A stretch of DNA of 64,000 nucleotides, taken from assembly GCA_051656605.1 (NCBI GenBank), contig JBOGCF010000017.1:62001-126000 (forward strand), given 5' to 3'. Shown here in pieces: positions 1 to 9,264 of this stretch (position 1 is its first letter; every line of letters starts with the position of its first letter). Made by a program: the position numbers and the translations under genes. The notes under the pieces are model-generated. The model had not been told where the DNA came from. It made no database searches and saw only the letters and a program-made list of their open reading frames with translations. The DNA comes from UBA12018 sp051656605 (GTDB lineage: Bacteria; Bacteroidota; Bacteroidia; Bacteroidales; CAMTPD01).

Positions 1-1410
1 ACCAGTGACATCGTGAAGATGATGCCTGAAGGAGAAAGTTCAACATTGGATAAAAAACTGGGTGAAGCTTATTTTCTTCGCGGAACTATGTATTTTTATT
101 TATGCAGAGCTTACGGACGCCCTTATTACCAATCTCCTGAAACAAACCTTGGTGTTCCTATCATTAACGGAATGCCAGATGATTTAGATAACCTTCAGTT
201 ACCAGACCGCTCTACAGTTAAAGAGGTTTATAATCAAGCGTTGGGAGACCTTCGTAAAGCAGAAGCAATGCTTGACTCAATTAATACTGCTGCATATGCA
301 AGTAAAGGTGCAGCACAGGCTATTCTATCACGAATGTATCTGTATATGAGCGGCACATGGGATAACCCTAATACGCAATACGCAGATTCTGCTATTTATT
401 TTGCCAACCAAGTTATTAACAATGGCAAATATAAAATGTTGAGTCGCGAAAACTTCATGAAATACAATACGTATGCGCCTGATGCTGCTGGGCAAACAGA
501 AACAATCTTTGCTGTTAAACGCGTCTCTTCAGAGTATTCGGGTTATGATCATTATTATGGAATTGGTGGTATGTATGCCAACATTGACGGAATGGGTTGG
601 GGTGAGATGTATGCTAGTGCCAAATACCTGAATCTACTGAATAAGCATGGAAAAGGGAAGGATGCTCGATCGGTCTTTATCGAACCACAATATGAATTAG
701 ATAAAGCTGGTAAGAAGATTCCGACCTTCCGTGTCGTTGTACCTCTTTATGATAATAACAACACGATAAAAGGCTATAATTACATTCAAACAACTCTTGA
801 GACTTCGGGCAACACTCTTTATGCAGTGTATAAAGAAACAATTAATGAAGAAGAAAAAGAGTACAAAGCTCCTTTGACTTTAGTAAATGAAGCTGATCAA
901 TATTATAGTTTTGTGTATCGTGATGGTAAAACATATACGGGTGAAAAAGATTATGTGATGCTATTGAATCGTGTATATCCGATGTATTATATCACGAAGT
1001 GTTCTCTTCAAGATGGCGAATCACACTTACACTCCCCTACAATCACTCGATTGGCTGAGATGTATTTAATCTTAGCAGAGTGTTATGCTAAAAAAGGAGA
1101 TTACGTGAACGCTCTCATTAACCTTAATATCGTAAGAGAACGATCTCTTCCTGGAATGGGCTACACTTCATTAAATGCAGAAAATGCACGCATTCTTATT
1201 GAAGAAGAACGTCAACTGGAACTAGCTTTCGAAGCCGATAGAAGTTATGACGTCTATCGTAATGGCGGCACATTGACTCGTCATTATCCGGGACCTCATA
1301 ATTCCTTAGAGGAAATAGAAGCGACAGACACACGTGTTGTTCATTATATCCCACAAGATCAAATCAATGCATACAACAGTATTGGTTGTACACTGACACA
1401 GAATCCATAA
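1..1410 (+). CDS. SusD/RagB family nutrient-binding outer-membrane lipoprotein, 3' part only
   Basis: The reading frame is open from the first base, so the N-terminus, including any signal peptide and lipobox, lies outside the window. The visible part of about 470 residues has the SusD TPR-like helices, for example LAEMYLILAECYAKKGDYVNA near the C-terminal third, followed by RQLELAFEADRSYDVYR and a C-terminal FIPQDQI-like segment (here YIPQDQINAY), which is the usual SusD ending. SusD proteins sit on the cell surface, bind glycans and cap the SusC transporter. The partner SusC is expected just upstream. A perfect terminator hairpin follows the stop codon, so this is the end of a transcription unit. 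The family call is firm; the substrate cannot be read from sequence. Confidence 0.93.
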   Translation, partial: TSDIVKMMPEGESSTLDKKLGEAYFLRGTMYFYLCRAYGRPYYQSPETNLGVPIINGMPDDLDNLQLPDRSTVKEVYNQALGDLRKAEAMLDSINTAAYASKGAAQAILSRMYLYMSGTWDNPNTQYADSAIYFANQVINNGKYKMLSRENFMKYNTYAPDAAGQTETIFAVKRVSSEYSGYDHYYGIGGMYANIDGMGWGEMYASAKYLNLLNKHGKGKDARSVFIEPQYELDKAGKKIPTFRVVVPLYDNNNTIKGYNYIQTTLETSGNTLYAVYKETINEEEKEYKAPLTLVNEADQYYSFVYRDGKTYTGEKDYVMLLNRVYPMYYITKCSLQDGESHLHSPTITRLAEMYLILAECYAKKGDYVNALINLNIVRERSLPGMGYTSLNAENARILIEEERQLELAFEADRSYDVYRNGGTLTRHYPGPHNSLEEIEATDTRVVHYIPQDQINAYNSIGCTLTQNP

Positions 1411-1440
1411 CTATATGATTCCTTTATAATAATTCATTCA

Positions 1441-1476
1441 ACGGGCGAAAAGCATATACTTTTCGCCCGTTGTTGT
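1441..1476 (+). terminator. Rho-independent terminator after the SusD gene
   Basis: A perfect 12-bp inverted repeat (ACGGGCGAAAAG and its complement) encloses the 6-nt loop CATATA, with a short T-rich tail. It lies 31 bases after the SusD stop codon. Confidence 0.8.
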
Positions 1477-1553
1477 ACAATGAAATGTATAAATCATACT
1501 ATTTTTATAGCGAACAATTTAAATACTGTTTCACCTTAACAATCAATTAATTC

Positions 1554-2177
1554 ATGAAGAAGTTTTTACTATCGGTAGCAATAGCCGGACTTACCTTTGG
1601 TGCTTCGGCACAGAACATCAAATTACCTGCTCCGCAGAAAACGGGTGGCAAACCGCTGATGGAAGTACTTAACGAGAGAGAGTCGAATCGTGCCTTTGCG
1701 AACAAAGACCTATCGAATCAAACACTTTCAAATCTATTGTGGGCTGCCTGGGGCTTTAATCGTGAAAACAAACGCACAGCGCCATCTTCGCGAGACAGAC
1801 AAGAAATCGATGTATATGTTTTATTGAAAAAAGGGACATACATCTACGATGCAAAAGCAAATACGCTGATCGAAGTTTCGAAAAAAGACTTGAGAAGCTT
1901 TGCCGGCACTCAGGAGTTTGTAGCATCGGCTCCGGTCAACTTAGTTTATGTATGTAACAAAAATAAGATTTCGGGCAAGGATGATCAGGCTTTGATCGAG
2001 GCAACTTATGCAAATACCGGTTTCATTGCTCAAAATGTCTATTTGTTTTGTGCATCGGACGGACTTAGCTGTGTAATTCGTGCCATGATTGATAAAGCTG
2101 AACTAAGCACACAACTAAAACTAAAGAAAGATCAAATGATCACACTGTCGCAAACAGTTGGATATCCTGCTAAGTAA
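1554..2177 (+). CDS. Secreted nitroreductase-family protein (SagB/ThcOx-like)
   Basis: The 207-residue protein starts with a clear signal peptide (hydrophobic residues 4-18, ending GASAQ), which is unusual because most nitroreductases are cytoplasmic. The mature part has nitroreductase-fold landmarks: an N-terminal LNERESNRAF segment (the R-R/S-x-R-x-F region that contacts FMN), SNLLWAAWGFNR, and a C-terminal ATYANTGFIAQNVYLFCASDGL helix like that of SagB-type enzymes. These proteins bind FMN and use NAD(P)H, but no substrate is implied here. The gene stands alone between two terminators. A periplasmic oxidoreductase is the most likely role; export of a flavoenzyme by Sec would require cofactor loading outside the cytoplasm, so the role is uncertain. 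Confidence 0.85.
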   Translation: MKKFLLSVAIAGLTFGASAQNIKLPAPQKTGGKPLMEVLNERESNRAFANKDLSNQTLSNLLWAAWGFNRENKRTAPSSRDRQEIDVYVLLKKGTYIYDAKANTLIEVSKKDLRSFAGTQEFVASAPVNLVYVCNKNKISGKDDQALIEATYANTGFIAQNVYLFCASDGLSCVIRAMIDKAELSTQLKLKKDQMITLSQTVGYPAK

Positions 2178-2185
2178 TAGCATAA

Positions 2186-2223
2186 AAAGCCTCTTCCGAG
2201 TTGTCGAAAGAGGCTTTCTTTTT
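2186..2223. terminator. Bidirectional terminator between convergent genes
   Basis: A 10-bp perfect stem (AAAGCCTCTT with its complement) and a 12-nt loop, flanked by A-run on the left and T-run on the right, so it can serve both the nitroreductase gene and the GH3 gene that converges on it. Confidence 0.8.
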
Positions 2224-2246
2224 TATGTTTATTCAGATCGTATGAT

Positions 2247-4607
2247 TCAACGTACTTCAAACTTGTCTTTTAGCCGGATGTCTTGAGAAGAAGCACCCAC
2301 CATCACTTCAAAGCTTCCCGGTTCTACAACAAATTCATTGTGTTGGTTCCATAAACCTAGCTCTTGTGGTGTAAGAGTGAAGGTGACTTTTTGCGAAGCT
2401 CCCGGTTCTAACGTTATGCGTTCAAATCCTCTCAATACTTTGGTGTAGGTAGTTACACTACTGTACTCGTCGTTGATATACAACTGTACAACTTCATCGC
2501 CTTTTCTACTCCCAGTATTTGTTATAGTACATTCAACTTGAATATTTCCTTGCGCTCCGATTTGTGCAGCAGATAATTTCAAGTCAGAGTATTTAAAGGA
2601 AGTATAACTAAGTCCGTAGCCAAATGGGTAGAGCGCTCCCGATACACGGGCCGCCCCCTTCGTGTCCGATCCCGGTTTGAAAGGAAAGGCAAATGGTATC
2701 TGCCCTACGGTTTTTGGGAATGTCACGGCCAACTTTCCGCCCGGATTGTAATCGCCCCAAAGCACTTCTGATACTGCTTGTCCGCAATATTCACCCGGAA
2801 ACCATGCATGCACAATACCCGGAATAAACTGATCAGCCCAATTAATGGTCGCCGCTCTTCCATCAAGTAAAACTAGTACAACCGGAGTCCCTGTTTCGTA
2901 AATAGCTTTCAGCAGTTTCTCTTGGTGCCCGGGCAAATTAAGATCGGAGCGAGAGTAACTTTCGCGTACCGTCTTTTCCGAACCTCCCAACACAACGATG
3001 GCAACTTCACTTTTACGAGCCGCATCGACCGCTCTATCTATTTTATTCTTTTCGTCTAATGTGAGTGGATAATCAAACAAGTCACTTTCGGGAAAATTTG
3101 CATCAACAATTTCACAACCTTGCTCATAAAGAATATCTGCTTTCGGCATCTGCTTCTTGATTCCTTCTACCACAGTAATCAAAGGTGCATTAGCCGGTCC
3201 ATATCGGCAAATCAAGTTTTTACGCTCGTCGGCATTCGGCCCAATCACAGCTATACGCTTCAAGTCTTTGGATAGAGGAAGAATTTGCTTGTCGTTCTTT
3301 AGCAAAACAACCGACTGGCGAGCTGCCTCTAGCGAAACTTGTTTGTGCTCTTGCGAATGAACAATCTTTTCTACCTCTTTTGCATTGCCTCGATAAGGGT
3401 TATCAAACAATCCGAGATAAAACTTTATGCGCAGAATTTCGGCTACTCGTGTATCGAGCATTTGCTGTGAAACCTTTCCGCATGCAATGGCTTCTCGAAG
3501 TGGAAGAATAAAATCTTGTGGCGGCGTAAATTGTGTACGAATATTTAGTCCGGCATTTACAACTGCCGCAGCCGCATCGACCAATGTCTCGGCTACTTTA
3601 TGCTTGGTATGAACAAACTCTACGGCCTCACTATCTGAAACCACATAGCCTTTGAATCCCCAATCTTTACGAAGAATATCAGTTAGAAAATAGGAACTTG
3701 CCGAAACAGGCACCCCATCGTAATCATTATATGAGCTCATCACGCCCAATGCTCCTGCTTCTTGAAATGCCATTCGAAATGGCTCAAGGTAAAGTGTTCG
3801 CATTTCCCGAGGTGCCACATGTGGATCGGTACGGGTATCTTCATCTCGTCCGCCTACCGGAATGCTATATACGGCAAAGTGTTTAGGGGTAGCAACAAGA
3901 TTCTCTTTTTGTAAAGCTGTAATCATTTGTTTGCCGAGTGTTCCTACCAAAAACGGATCTTCTCCATAACATTCAACAACCCTACCCCAACGCGGATCTT
4001 GTGCTATATCAAGAATCGGTGAATAAATATTGGTATAACCAAGTGCATTGGCTTCTTTTGCAGTTACTTCTCCTATACGAGCTATCAAGTCTTTATTCCA
4101 AGTAGCCCCTTGGCCGCATTGTGCCGGAAAGAAAGTCGCTCGATCATGACATAATCCACGGATTCCTTCATTGGTAAAATCAACCGGAATTCCCAAACGG
4201 GTATTTTCTACAAACCAACGTTGCATCGTATGGCGTGCTTCTACACTTGTGCGGTAAGGGAATGAAAATTGAGATTTGAACTTCCCTAGACCATTGTGCT
4301 GCTCGTCAATGTTGCCGATCCCGTCTTTCCAGATTTCGCTACTCCATAATTCTGTAGGCATCGAATCTTTGAGCACTCGACCTGATCCGTAAAGTGTTGC
4401 CATCTGACATGTCTTCTCTTCAAGACTCATCTGGTGAAGTAGGTCTTGCACGCGTGCGTCTATCGATTGAGATGGATCTTCATAAATATCTCTTTTTCCA
4501 TTCTTGTTGAAATCAATCCATCCTTTTTGATAGATGGTTTTGGTGTTTTGAGCTCCTACAGTCAGGCAGCAGGCAGCAAACAATGCTATTGACAATTGTT
4601 TTTTCAT
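2247..4607 (-). CDS. Glycoside hydrolase family 3 (beta-glucosidase/beta-xylosidase type), secreted
   Basis: This 786-residue protein has a signal peptide (residues 1-19, ending VGAQ), the GH3 N-terminal TIM barrel (about 60-390), the C-terminal alpha/beta sandwich (about 415-640) and a fibronectin-III-like domain (about 690-780). The nucleophile is Asp325 in YVVSDSEAVE, and the conserved K-H pair is at 242-243 in TPKHFA. An EF-hand-like DFNKNGKRDIYED segment follows the signal peptide (about 32-44), as in many Bacteroidetes GH3 enzymes. It removes beta-linked sugars from the non-reducing end of oligosaccharides in the periplasm. Specificity between glucose and xylose cannot be settled from sequence. 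The gene is monocistronic and faces the nitroreductase gene. Confidence 0.95.
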   Translation of the reverse strand: MKKQLSIALFAACCLTVGAQNTKTIYQKGWIDFNKNGKRDIYEDPSQSIDARVQDLLHQMSLEEKTCQMATLYGSGRVLKDSMPTELWSSEIWKDGIGNIDEQHNGLGKFKSQFSFPYRTSVEARHTMQRWFVENTRLGIPVDFTNEGIRGLCHDRATFFPAQCGQGATWNKDLIARIGEVTAKEANALGYTNIYSPILDIAQDPRWGRVVECYGEDPFLVGTLGKQMITALQKENLVATPKHFAVYSIPVGGRDEDTRTDPHVAPREMRTLYLEPFRMAFQEAGALGVMSSYNDYDGVPVSASSYFLTDILRKDWGFKGYVVSDSEAVEFVHTKHKVAETLVDAAAAVVNAGLNIRTQFTPPQDFILPLREAIACGKVSQQMLDTRVAEILRIKFYLGLFDNPYRGNAKEVEKIVHSQEHKQVSLEAARQSVVLLKNDKQILPLSKDLKRIAVIGPNADERKNLICRYGPANAPLITVVEGIKKQMPKADILYEQGCEIVDANFPESDLFDYPLTLDEKNKIDRAVDAARKSEVAIVVLGGSEKTVRESYSRSDLNLPGHQEKLLKAIYETGTPVVLVLLDGRAATINWADQFIPGIVHAWFPGEYCGQAVSEVLWGDYNPGGKLAVTFPKTVGQIPFAFPFKPGSDTKGAARVSGALYPFGYGLSYTSFKYSDLKLSAAQIGAQGNIQVECTITNTGSRKGDEVVQLYINDEYSSVTTYTKVLRGFERITLEPGASQKVTFTLTPQELGLWNQHNEFVVEPGSFEVMVGASSQDIRLKDKFEVR

Positions 4608-4716
4608 GGATCTTTTTATTTGAGTTAGCGTTGCTAAGGTCTTAAAAACATCACAAGAAAAAAATCAGTATTCTGCCAAAGCAGTATACTATATTATCTT
4701 GAATATTGATTTTGTA

Positions 4717-5412
4717 TCAAAAACGAAACGATGCCCCGAATGAAACTCCACCCCACCATCGGGAAGGGTTACGCTTTGCCAACTCGGGAATATCAGAAAC
4801 TCGCTCAATATTTCGGGTGAGCAAGTAACTTAATGATGGTGCCACACTCAACCCAAATCTCCAGATATAAAAGGTAGCCCTTATCGATGCATCGAGCGAA
4901 CATGAAAATTTCTTTCTCACACGAAAGTAATCACTGTAATAAGTTGCTCCGCCATCATTACTAACCCATTGCTGAGATCCGTCACCTCTAAAATATCCAG
5001 GCGATAAGCCTATGTTAAATTCCAAAGAACTTGGCAATAATGAAATACATTGCCAAATCAGATCTTCAAATATATTCTCTGAATAGGTTCCTGCCGGTGT
5101 TGCCGAGGGCTCATTCGATTCTATACGATAAGCAAAATAAAGGGGAAATGTATTATACTTTTCTACTCCATTAAATCCATCATACGAATTAAACCCAAGC
5201 CTTATCCCTGTGCGACCATACGGAAAATAGGCCGCTTGTATAGCATATCCTTGGCCGGAAGCAAATCCTCGATCTTTGAAGGATGTTTGAACACCATACC
5301 AAAAACCGACTTGGTAATTTGTTTCATAGTCTTCATTTTCTTGGGCCTGTAGCAAGTCTGTCGTGAATAATACGAGTAAGATTGTAATTAATCGACAATA
5401 AGCAGATTTCAT
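4717..5412 (-). CDS. Predicted outer-membrane beta-barrel protein of unknown function
   Basis: The 231-residue protein has a signal peptide (residues 1-24, ending LLQAQ), alternating aromatic/polar beta-strand segments (for example NYQVGFWYGVQTSF, GIRLGFNSY, FSCSLDASIRATFYIW) and ends in phenylalanine (GASFRF), the usual outer-membrane assembly signature. I do not recognise a named family. It lies upstream of, and is read in the same direction as, the GH3 gene with a 109-base gap, but there is no evidence that they work together. Confidence 0.7.
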   Translation of the reverse strand: MKSAYCRLITILLVLFTTDLLQAQENEDYETNYQVGFWYGVQTSFKDRGFASGQGYAIQAAYFPYGRTGIRLGFNSYDGFNGVEKYNTFPLYFAYRIESNEPSATPAGTYSENIFEDLIWQCISLLPSSLEFNIGLSPGYFRGDGSQQWVSNDGGATYYSDYFRVRKKFSCSLDASIRATFYIWRFGLSVAPSLSYLLTRNIERVSDIPELAKRNPSRWWGGVSFGASFRF

Positions 5413-5834
5413 AACTTTATTAATGGTTTAACGCTAAATTAGAATATTCTGATGACACTACATCCTTTCTTTTCCTATTATTCATTCAATTATATAAGAT
5501 ATCAAAAAATATGATTTAAAACATATTCTACAATTCACCAAAGCACCACGCGTAAAAACTAAACAATATTAACACAACAACATCATCCACCTTAAACACA
5601 TTTAAACTAACAGCCAAGTTGCGTTTTAACACATGCAGTACACTATTCGCATTGATTTTGATAATTTAAACCACAAATAAATACATTCATTTACATATTA
5701 AATTTACAAACACTACTGAAATAAATATATTTATAGAGATCAACATAAAGCAATGTATACGAACAACACATAGCATTTTATTATTTTATTAATAACAAAC
5801 GGGGATGCTAATGAAATATTTTTAATATATTTTA
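5413..5834. other. AT-rich intergenic region without a recognisable gene
   Basis: This stretch separates the divergent barrel-protein and SusC genes. It is strongly AT-rich, has stop codons in all frames and shows no strong hairpin. It probably holds the promoters of both flanking genes; the SusC promoter is annotated separately. Confidence 0.6.
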
Positions 5835-5864
5835 TTTGCCAGTTAATTAATTTGTATACATTTG
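5835..5864 (+). promoter_or_regulatory. Bacteroidetes-type promoter of the SusC/SusD operon
   Basis: TTTG at 5835-5838 is followed after 18 bases by TACATTTG at 5857-5864, matching the Bacteroidetes primary sigma consensus TTTG / TAnnTTTG. Transcription would start near 5871, leaving a leader of about 80 nt before the SusC ATG. Confidence 0.7.
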
Positions 5865-5951
5865 CCAACAATTAGATGATATCAAATGCTAAAATATCAT
5901 TTAGAGTGTAAACTTAGTCGCTAATTTGATCTCCATTATAAACACAAGCTT

Positions 5952-8900
5952 ATGAATAACTATTCATTCGCCTCAATCGTAGAACAACACCTACGAAACG
6001 AAGGCAACCTTAGAAAGTTTAAATCTATTCTAGTAGCTACATTGCTTGTCCCAACAGTAGCAATGGCTAGCCCGGAAACAAATCATGAAACAGAACCTTT
6101 CACAATCTCAACAGGTGTTACTCAACAATCAAAAACGATTAAAGGTACAGTTGTAGATGAAACAGGTGAACCTCTTATCGGTGTAAGTATTGCCGTAAAA
6201 GGCACTACAAATGGTACCGTTACAGATATGGATGGTAATTTCACATTACCTCGAGTATCAGGAAAAGACGTGATCACACTTACATATGTAGGTTACCACC
6301 CAATCAACCAAACAATCGGCAACCAAACAGTCTTCAAGTTCACAATGAAAGAAGACACTAAAACATTGGACGAAGTTGTTGTTGTTGGTTTTGGTTCTCA
6401 AAAGAAAGTAAACGTAACAGGAGCTGTAAGCCAAGTTTCGGCAGAAGCATTAGAAGCTCGTCCTGTACAAAACGTATCTCAAGCCCTTCAAGGTGTTGTT
6501 CCTGGTCTTAACTTTAGCACAAACAACCGTGGAGGTGAGCTTAATAACACATTAAATGTTAACATCCGTGGTGGTGGTACTATCGGAGATGGATCAAACA
6601 GCTCTCCCCTTATCTTAATTGACGGAGTAGAAGGTAGCATGAATGCACTTAATCCTCAAGACATTGAGAGCATTTCAGTTCTAAAAGATGCTGCATCTGC
6701 TGCAGTATATGGATCTCGTGCTCCATTTGGTGTTATTTTGATTACAACCAAATCAGGAAAGTCAGGAAGAACCACAGTCAACTACAACAACTCTCTGCGT
6801 TTCTCAGATCCTATTTCTATGCCAAGAATGATGGATTCATACAGTTTTGCTCAATATTTCAATCAAGCTGCAACTAATAGTGGACAAAATCCTGTTTTTA
6901 ATGACGAAATGCTTGACAGAATCATTAAATACCAAAAAGGAGAGCTACTTGCAGGTGCAACTTTAAATGAAAACAATAACCAATGGAACCAATATGGTGG
7001 AGCAAATGCCAATACGGACTGGTTTCAGTTACATTATAAAGACTGGGTATTTTCTCAAGAACACAATGTTAGCGTGAATGGTGGTAATGAAAAAGTTACA
7101 TACCTAGTGTCAGGAAACATTATGGACAGTAATGGCCTCCTTCAATTTAGTAATGATAATTTTAAGCGATATTCGTTAAACAGCAAATTAAATGTCAACA
7201 TCAGCGATCAAGTAAAAATGACCTACGGATCAAGATGGATACGCGAAGAATACGATAGAGCATCATATCAAACACCTCTCTTTTACCACAACATAGCTCG
7301 ACGTTGGCCTACTAATCCATTGTATGATCCAAATGGATATTACATGGAGCACAGTGAAGCGATTCAACTAAGTGAGGGTGGACGTGACAAAAGTGAAAAA
7401 GATTGGATGTATCAACAACTTCAATTAACATGGGAACCTATTAAAAACTGGAAAATTGTTGGTGAAGGAAATATTCGTACAATCACAGAATACAATCACT
7501 GGGAGGTATTACCGGTTTATGCACACGATGGTGATGGAAAAGCCTTTCCGATGAAATGGAGTGATGACTATTCAACACCGGGAATGAGTCGAGTTTCTGA
7601 AGGAAGTAGTAAAACAAATTTCTATACAACAAACCTATATACAGATTATTTCAAAGAATTTGGAGATGGTCACTTTTTAAAAGCAATGGTTGGATTTAAT
7701 GCAGAGCTAGAGAAAGGACGATCATTAAGTGCTAGACGCGATGGGTTAATATCTGCTAGTGTGCCAACTGTAAACACAGGAACATCTAATGACAGAGCTA
7801 GTGGAGGATATTCTCATTGGTCTACAGCGGGATTCTTTGGACGTATCAACTACAACTACAAAGAGCGTTATATGGTTGAATTGAATGGTCGTTACGACGG
7901 AACTTCTCGTTTTGTGGGAGACAAACGTTGGAACTTCTTCCCTTCATTCTCCCTAGGTTGGAATATTGCACGTGAAGAATTTTGGCAACCGTATGAAGAT
8001 ATCGTAAACACATTCAAGTTAAGAGGATCTTGGGGTGAACTTGGAAATCAAAACACAAAAGCCTTATATCCATTCTTCCAAACAATGCCATTTGGCACAG
8101 CAAATGGGGGGTGGTTGATTAATGGGAAACAACCAAACACATCATATGCTCCGGGATTAGTAAGCTCGCTTTTAACATGGGAACGTGTACGCTCTTGGAA
8201 TATTGGTCTTGACTGGGGTGCTTTTAATAATCGTTTAACAGGATCATTCGATTATTTCGTGCGCAAAACATTAGATATGATTGGCCCAGCTCCTGAACTA
8301 CCTGAAATCTTAGGCACAAGCGTTCCTAAATTAAACAATGCCGATATGGAGTCATATGGGTTCGAACTTGAAGTTTCATGGAGAGATCGTATTGGAAATG
8401 TTTCATATGGAGTGAAGGGTGTATTATCTGATGCTCAACAAAAAGTAACACGATACCCTAACAAAACTGGCAATAACGGACAGTGGTATGCAGGCCGTTT
8501 AAATGGTGAAATATGGGGATACGAAACAATTGGTATTGCTAAAACCCAAGAGGAAATGGATGCACACCTTGCAACATTACCAAATGGAGGACAAAATGGA
8601 CTTGGCAACAAGTGGTCTGCCGGAGACATCATGTATAAAGATTTAAATGGTGATGGCAAGATAGACGGTGGAGCTGGCACATTGAGCGAACCTGGAGATA
8701 GACGCATCATTGGTAACACAACACCTCGCTACAGCTTTGGACTCACTCTTGATGCTCAATGGAAAGGATTTGACATTAGTGTTTTCTTACAAGGTGTAGG
8801 CAAACGTGATTATGCACTAGGAGGTCCTTACTTCTGGGGTGTTAATGGCGGACAATGGCAATCAGCAGGATTTAAAGAACATTGGGATTTTTATCGTCCA

Positions 8901-9233
8901 GACGGAGATCCTCTAGGAGCAAACCTTGATTCTTATTACCCTCGTCCGTTGTTTGATGGCTCAGGAAAAAATCAGCAAACTCAAACTAAGTATTTGCAGA
9001 ATGCTGCATATATCCGCTTGAAAAACCTTCAGCTTGGTTACACATTCCCTCAGCAATGGATTTCAAAAGCTGGCATACAATATTTAAGAGTATTCGTTTC
9101 AGGAGATAATCTTCTGACTGGAACAAAACTAACTAAAATATTCGACCCTGAGGTTCTTGGAGGTGATTGGGGTGAAGGAAAAGCATACCCTCTATCACGA
9201 GTTATCTCATTCGGTCTGAACGTTAATTTCTAA
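5952..9233 (+). CDS. SusC/RagA family TonB-linked outer-membrane transporter
   Basis: The 1093-residue protein has a long N-region signal peptide (hydrophobic core about 25-38, ending AMAS), a carboxypeptidase-regulatory-like domain (about 62-135, KTIKGTVVDETGEPLIGVS), the SusC-specific linker DEVVVVGFGSQKK (140-152), a plug domain (about 150-265, NVNIRGGGT) and a 22-strand-type barrel ending in VNF. It moves oligosaccharides across the outer membrane using TonB energy, with the SusD protein encoded 31 bases downstream as surface lid. There is no STN domain, so anti-sigma signalling through this protein is not indicated, and no HTCS or ECF sigma gene is adjacent. The start is supported by the promoter just upstream. 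Confidence 0.96.
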   Translation: MNNYSFASIVEQHLRNEGNLRKFKSILVATLLVPTVAMASPETNHETEPFTISTGVTQQSKTIKGTVVDETGEPLIGVSIAVKGTTNGTVTDMDGNFTLPRVSGKDVITLTYVGYHPINQTIGNQTVFKFTMKEDTKTLDEVVVVGFGSQKKVNVTGAVSQVSAEALEARPVQNVSQALQGVVPGLNFSTNNRGGELNNTLNVNIRGGGTIGDGSNSSPLILIDGVEGSMNALNPQDIESISVLKDAASAAVYGSRAPFGVILITTKSGKSGRTTVNYNNSLRFSDPISMPRMMDSYSFAQYFNQAATNSGQNPVFNDEMLDRIIKYQKGELLAGATLNENNNQWNQYGGANANTDWFQLHYKDWVFSQEHNVSVNGGNEKVTYLVSGNIMDSNGLLQFSNDNFKRYSLNSKLNVNISDQVKMTYGSRWIREEYDRASYQTPLFYHNIARRWPTNPLYDPNGYYMEHSEAIQLSEGGRDKSEKDWMYQQLQLTWEPIKNWKIVGEGNIRTITEYNHWEVLPVYAHDGDGKAFPMKWSDDYSTPGMSRVSEGSSKTNFYTTNLYTDYFKEFGDGHFLKAMVGFNAELEKGRSLSARRDGLISASVPTVNTGTSNDRASGGYSHWSTAGFFGRINYNYKERYMVELNGRYDGTSRFVGDKRWNFFPSFSLGWNIAREEFWQPYEDIVNTFKLRGSWGELGNQNTKALYPFFQTMPFGTANGGWLINGKQPNTSYAPGLVSSLLTWERVRSWNIGLDWGAFNNRLTGSFDYFVRKTLDMIGPAPELPEILGTSVPKLNNADMESYGFELEVSWRDRIGNVSYGVKGVLSDAQQKVTRYPNKTGNNGQWYAGRLNGEIWGYETIGIAKTQEEMDAHLATLPNGGQNGLGNKWSAGDIMYKDLNGDGKIDGGAGTLSEPGDRRIIGNTTPRYSFGLTLDAQWKGFDISVFLQGVGKRDYALGGPYFWGVNGGQWQSAGFKEHWDFYRPDGDPLGANLDSYYPRPLFDGSGKNQQTQTKYLQNAAYIRLKNLQLGYTFPQQWISKAGIQYLRVFVSGDNLLTGTKLTKIFDPEVLGGDWGEGKAYPLSRVISFGLNVNF

Positions 9234-9264
9234 CGTAAATGTCAATTTTCTAAAAGCAATCATT

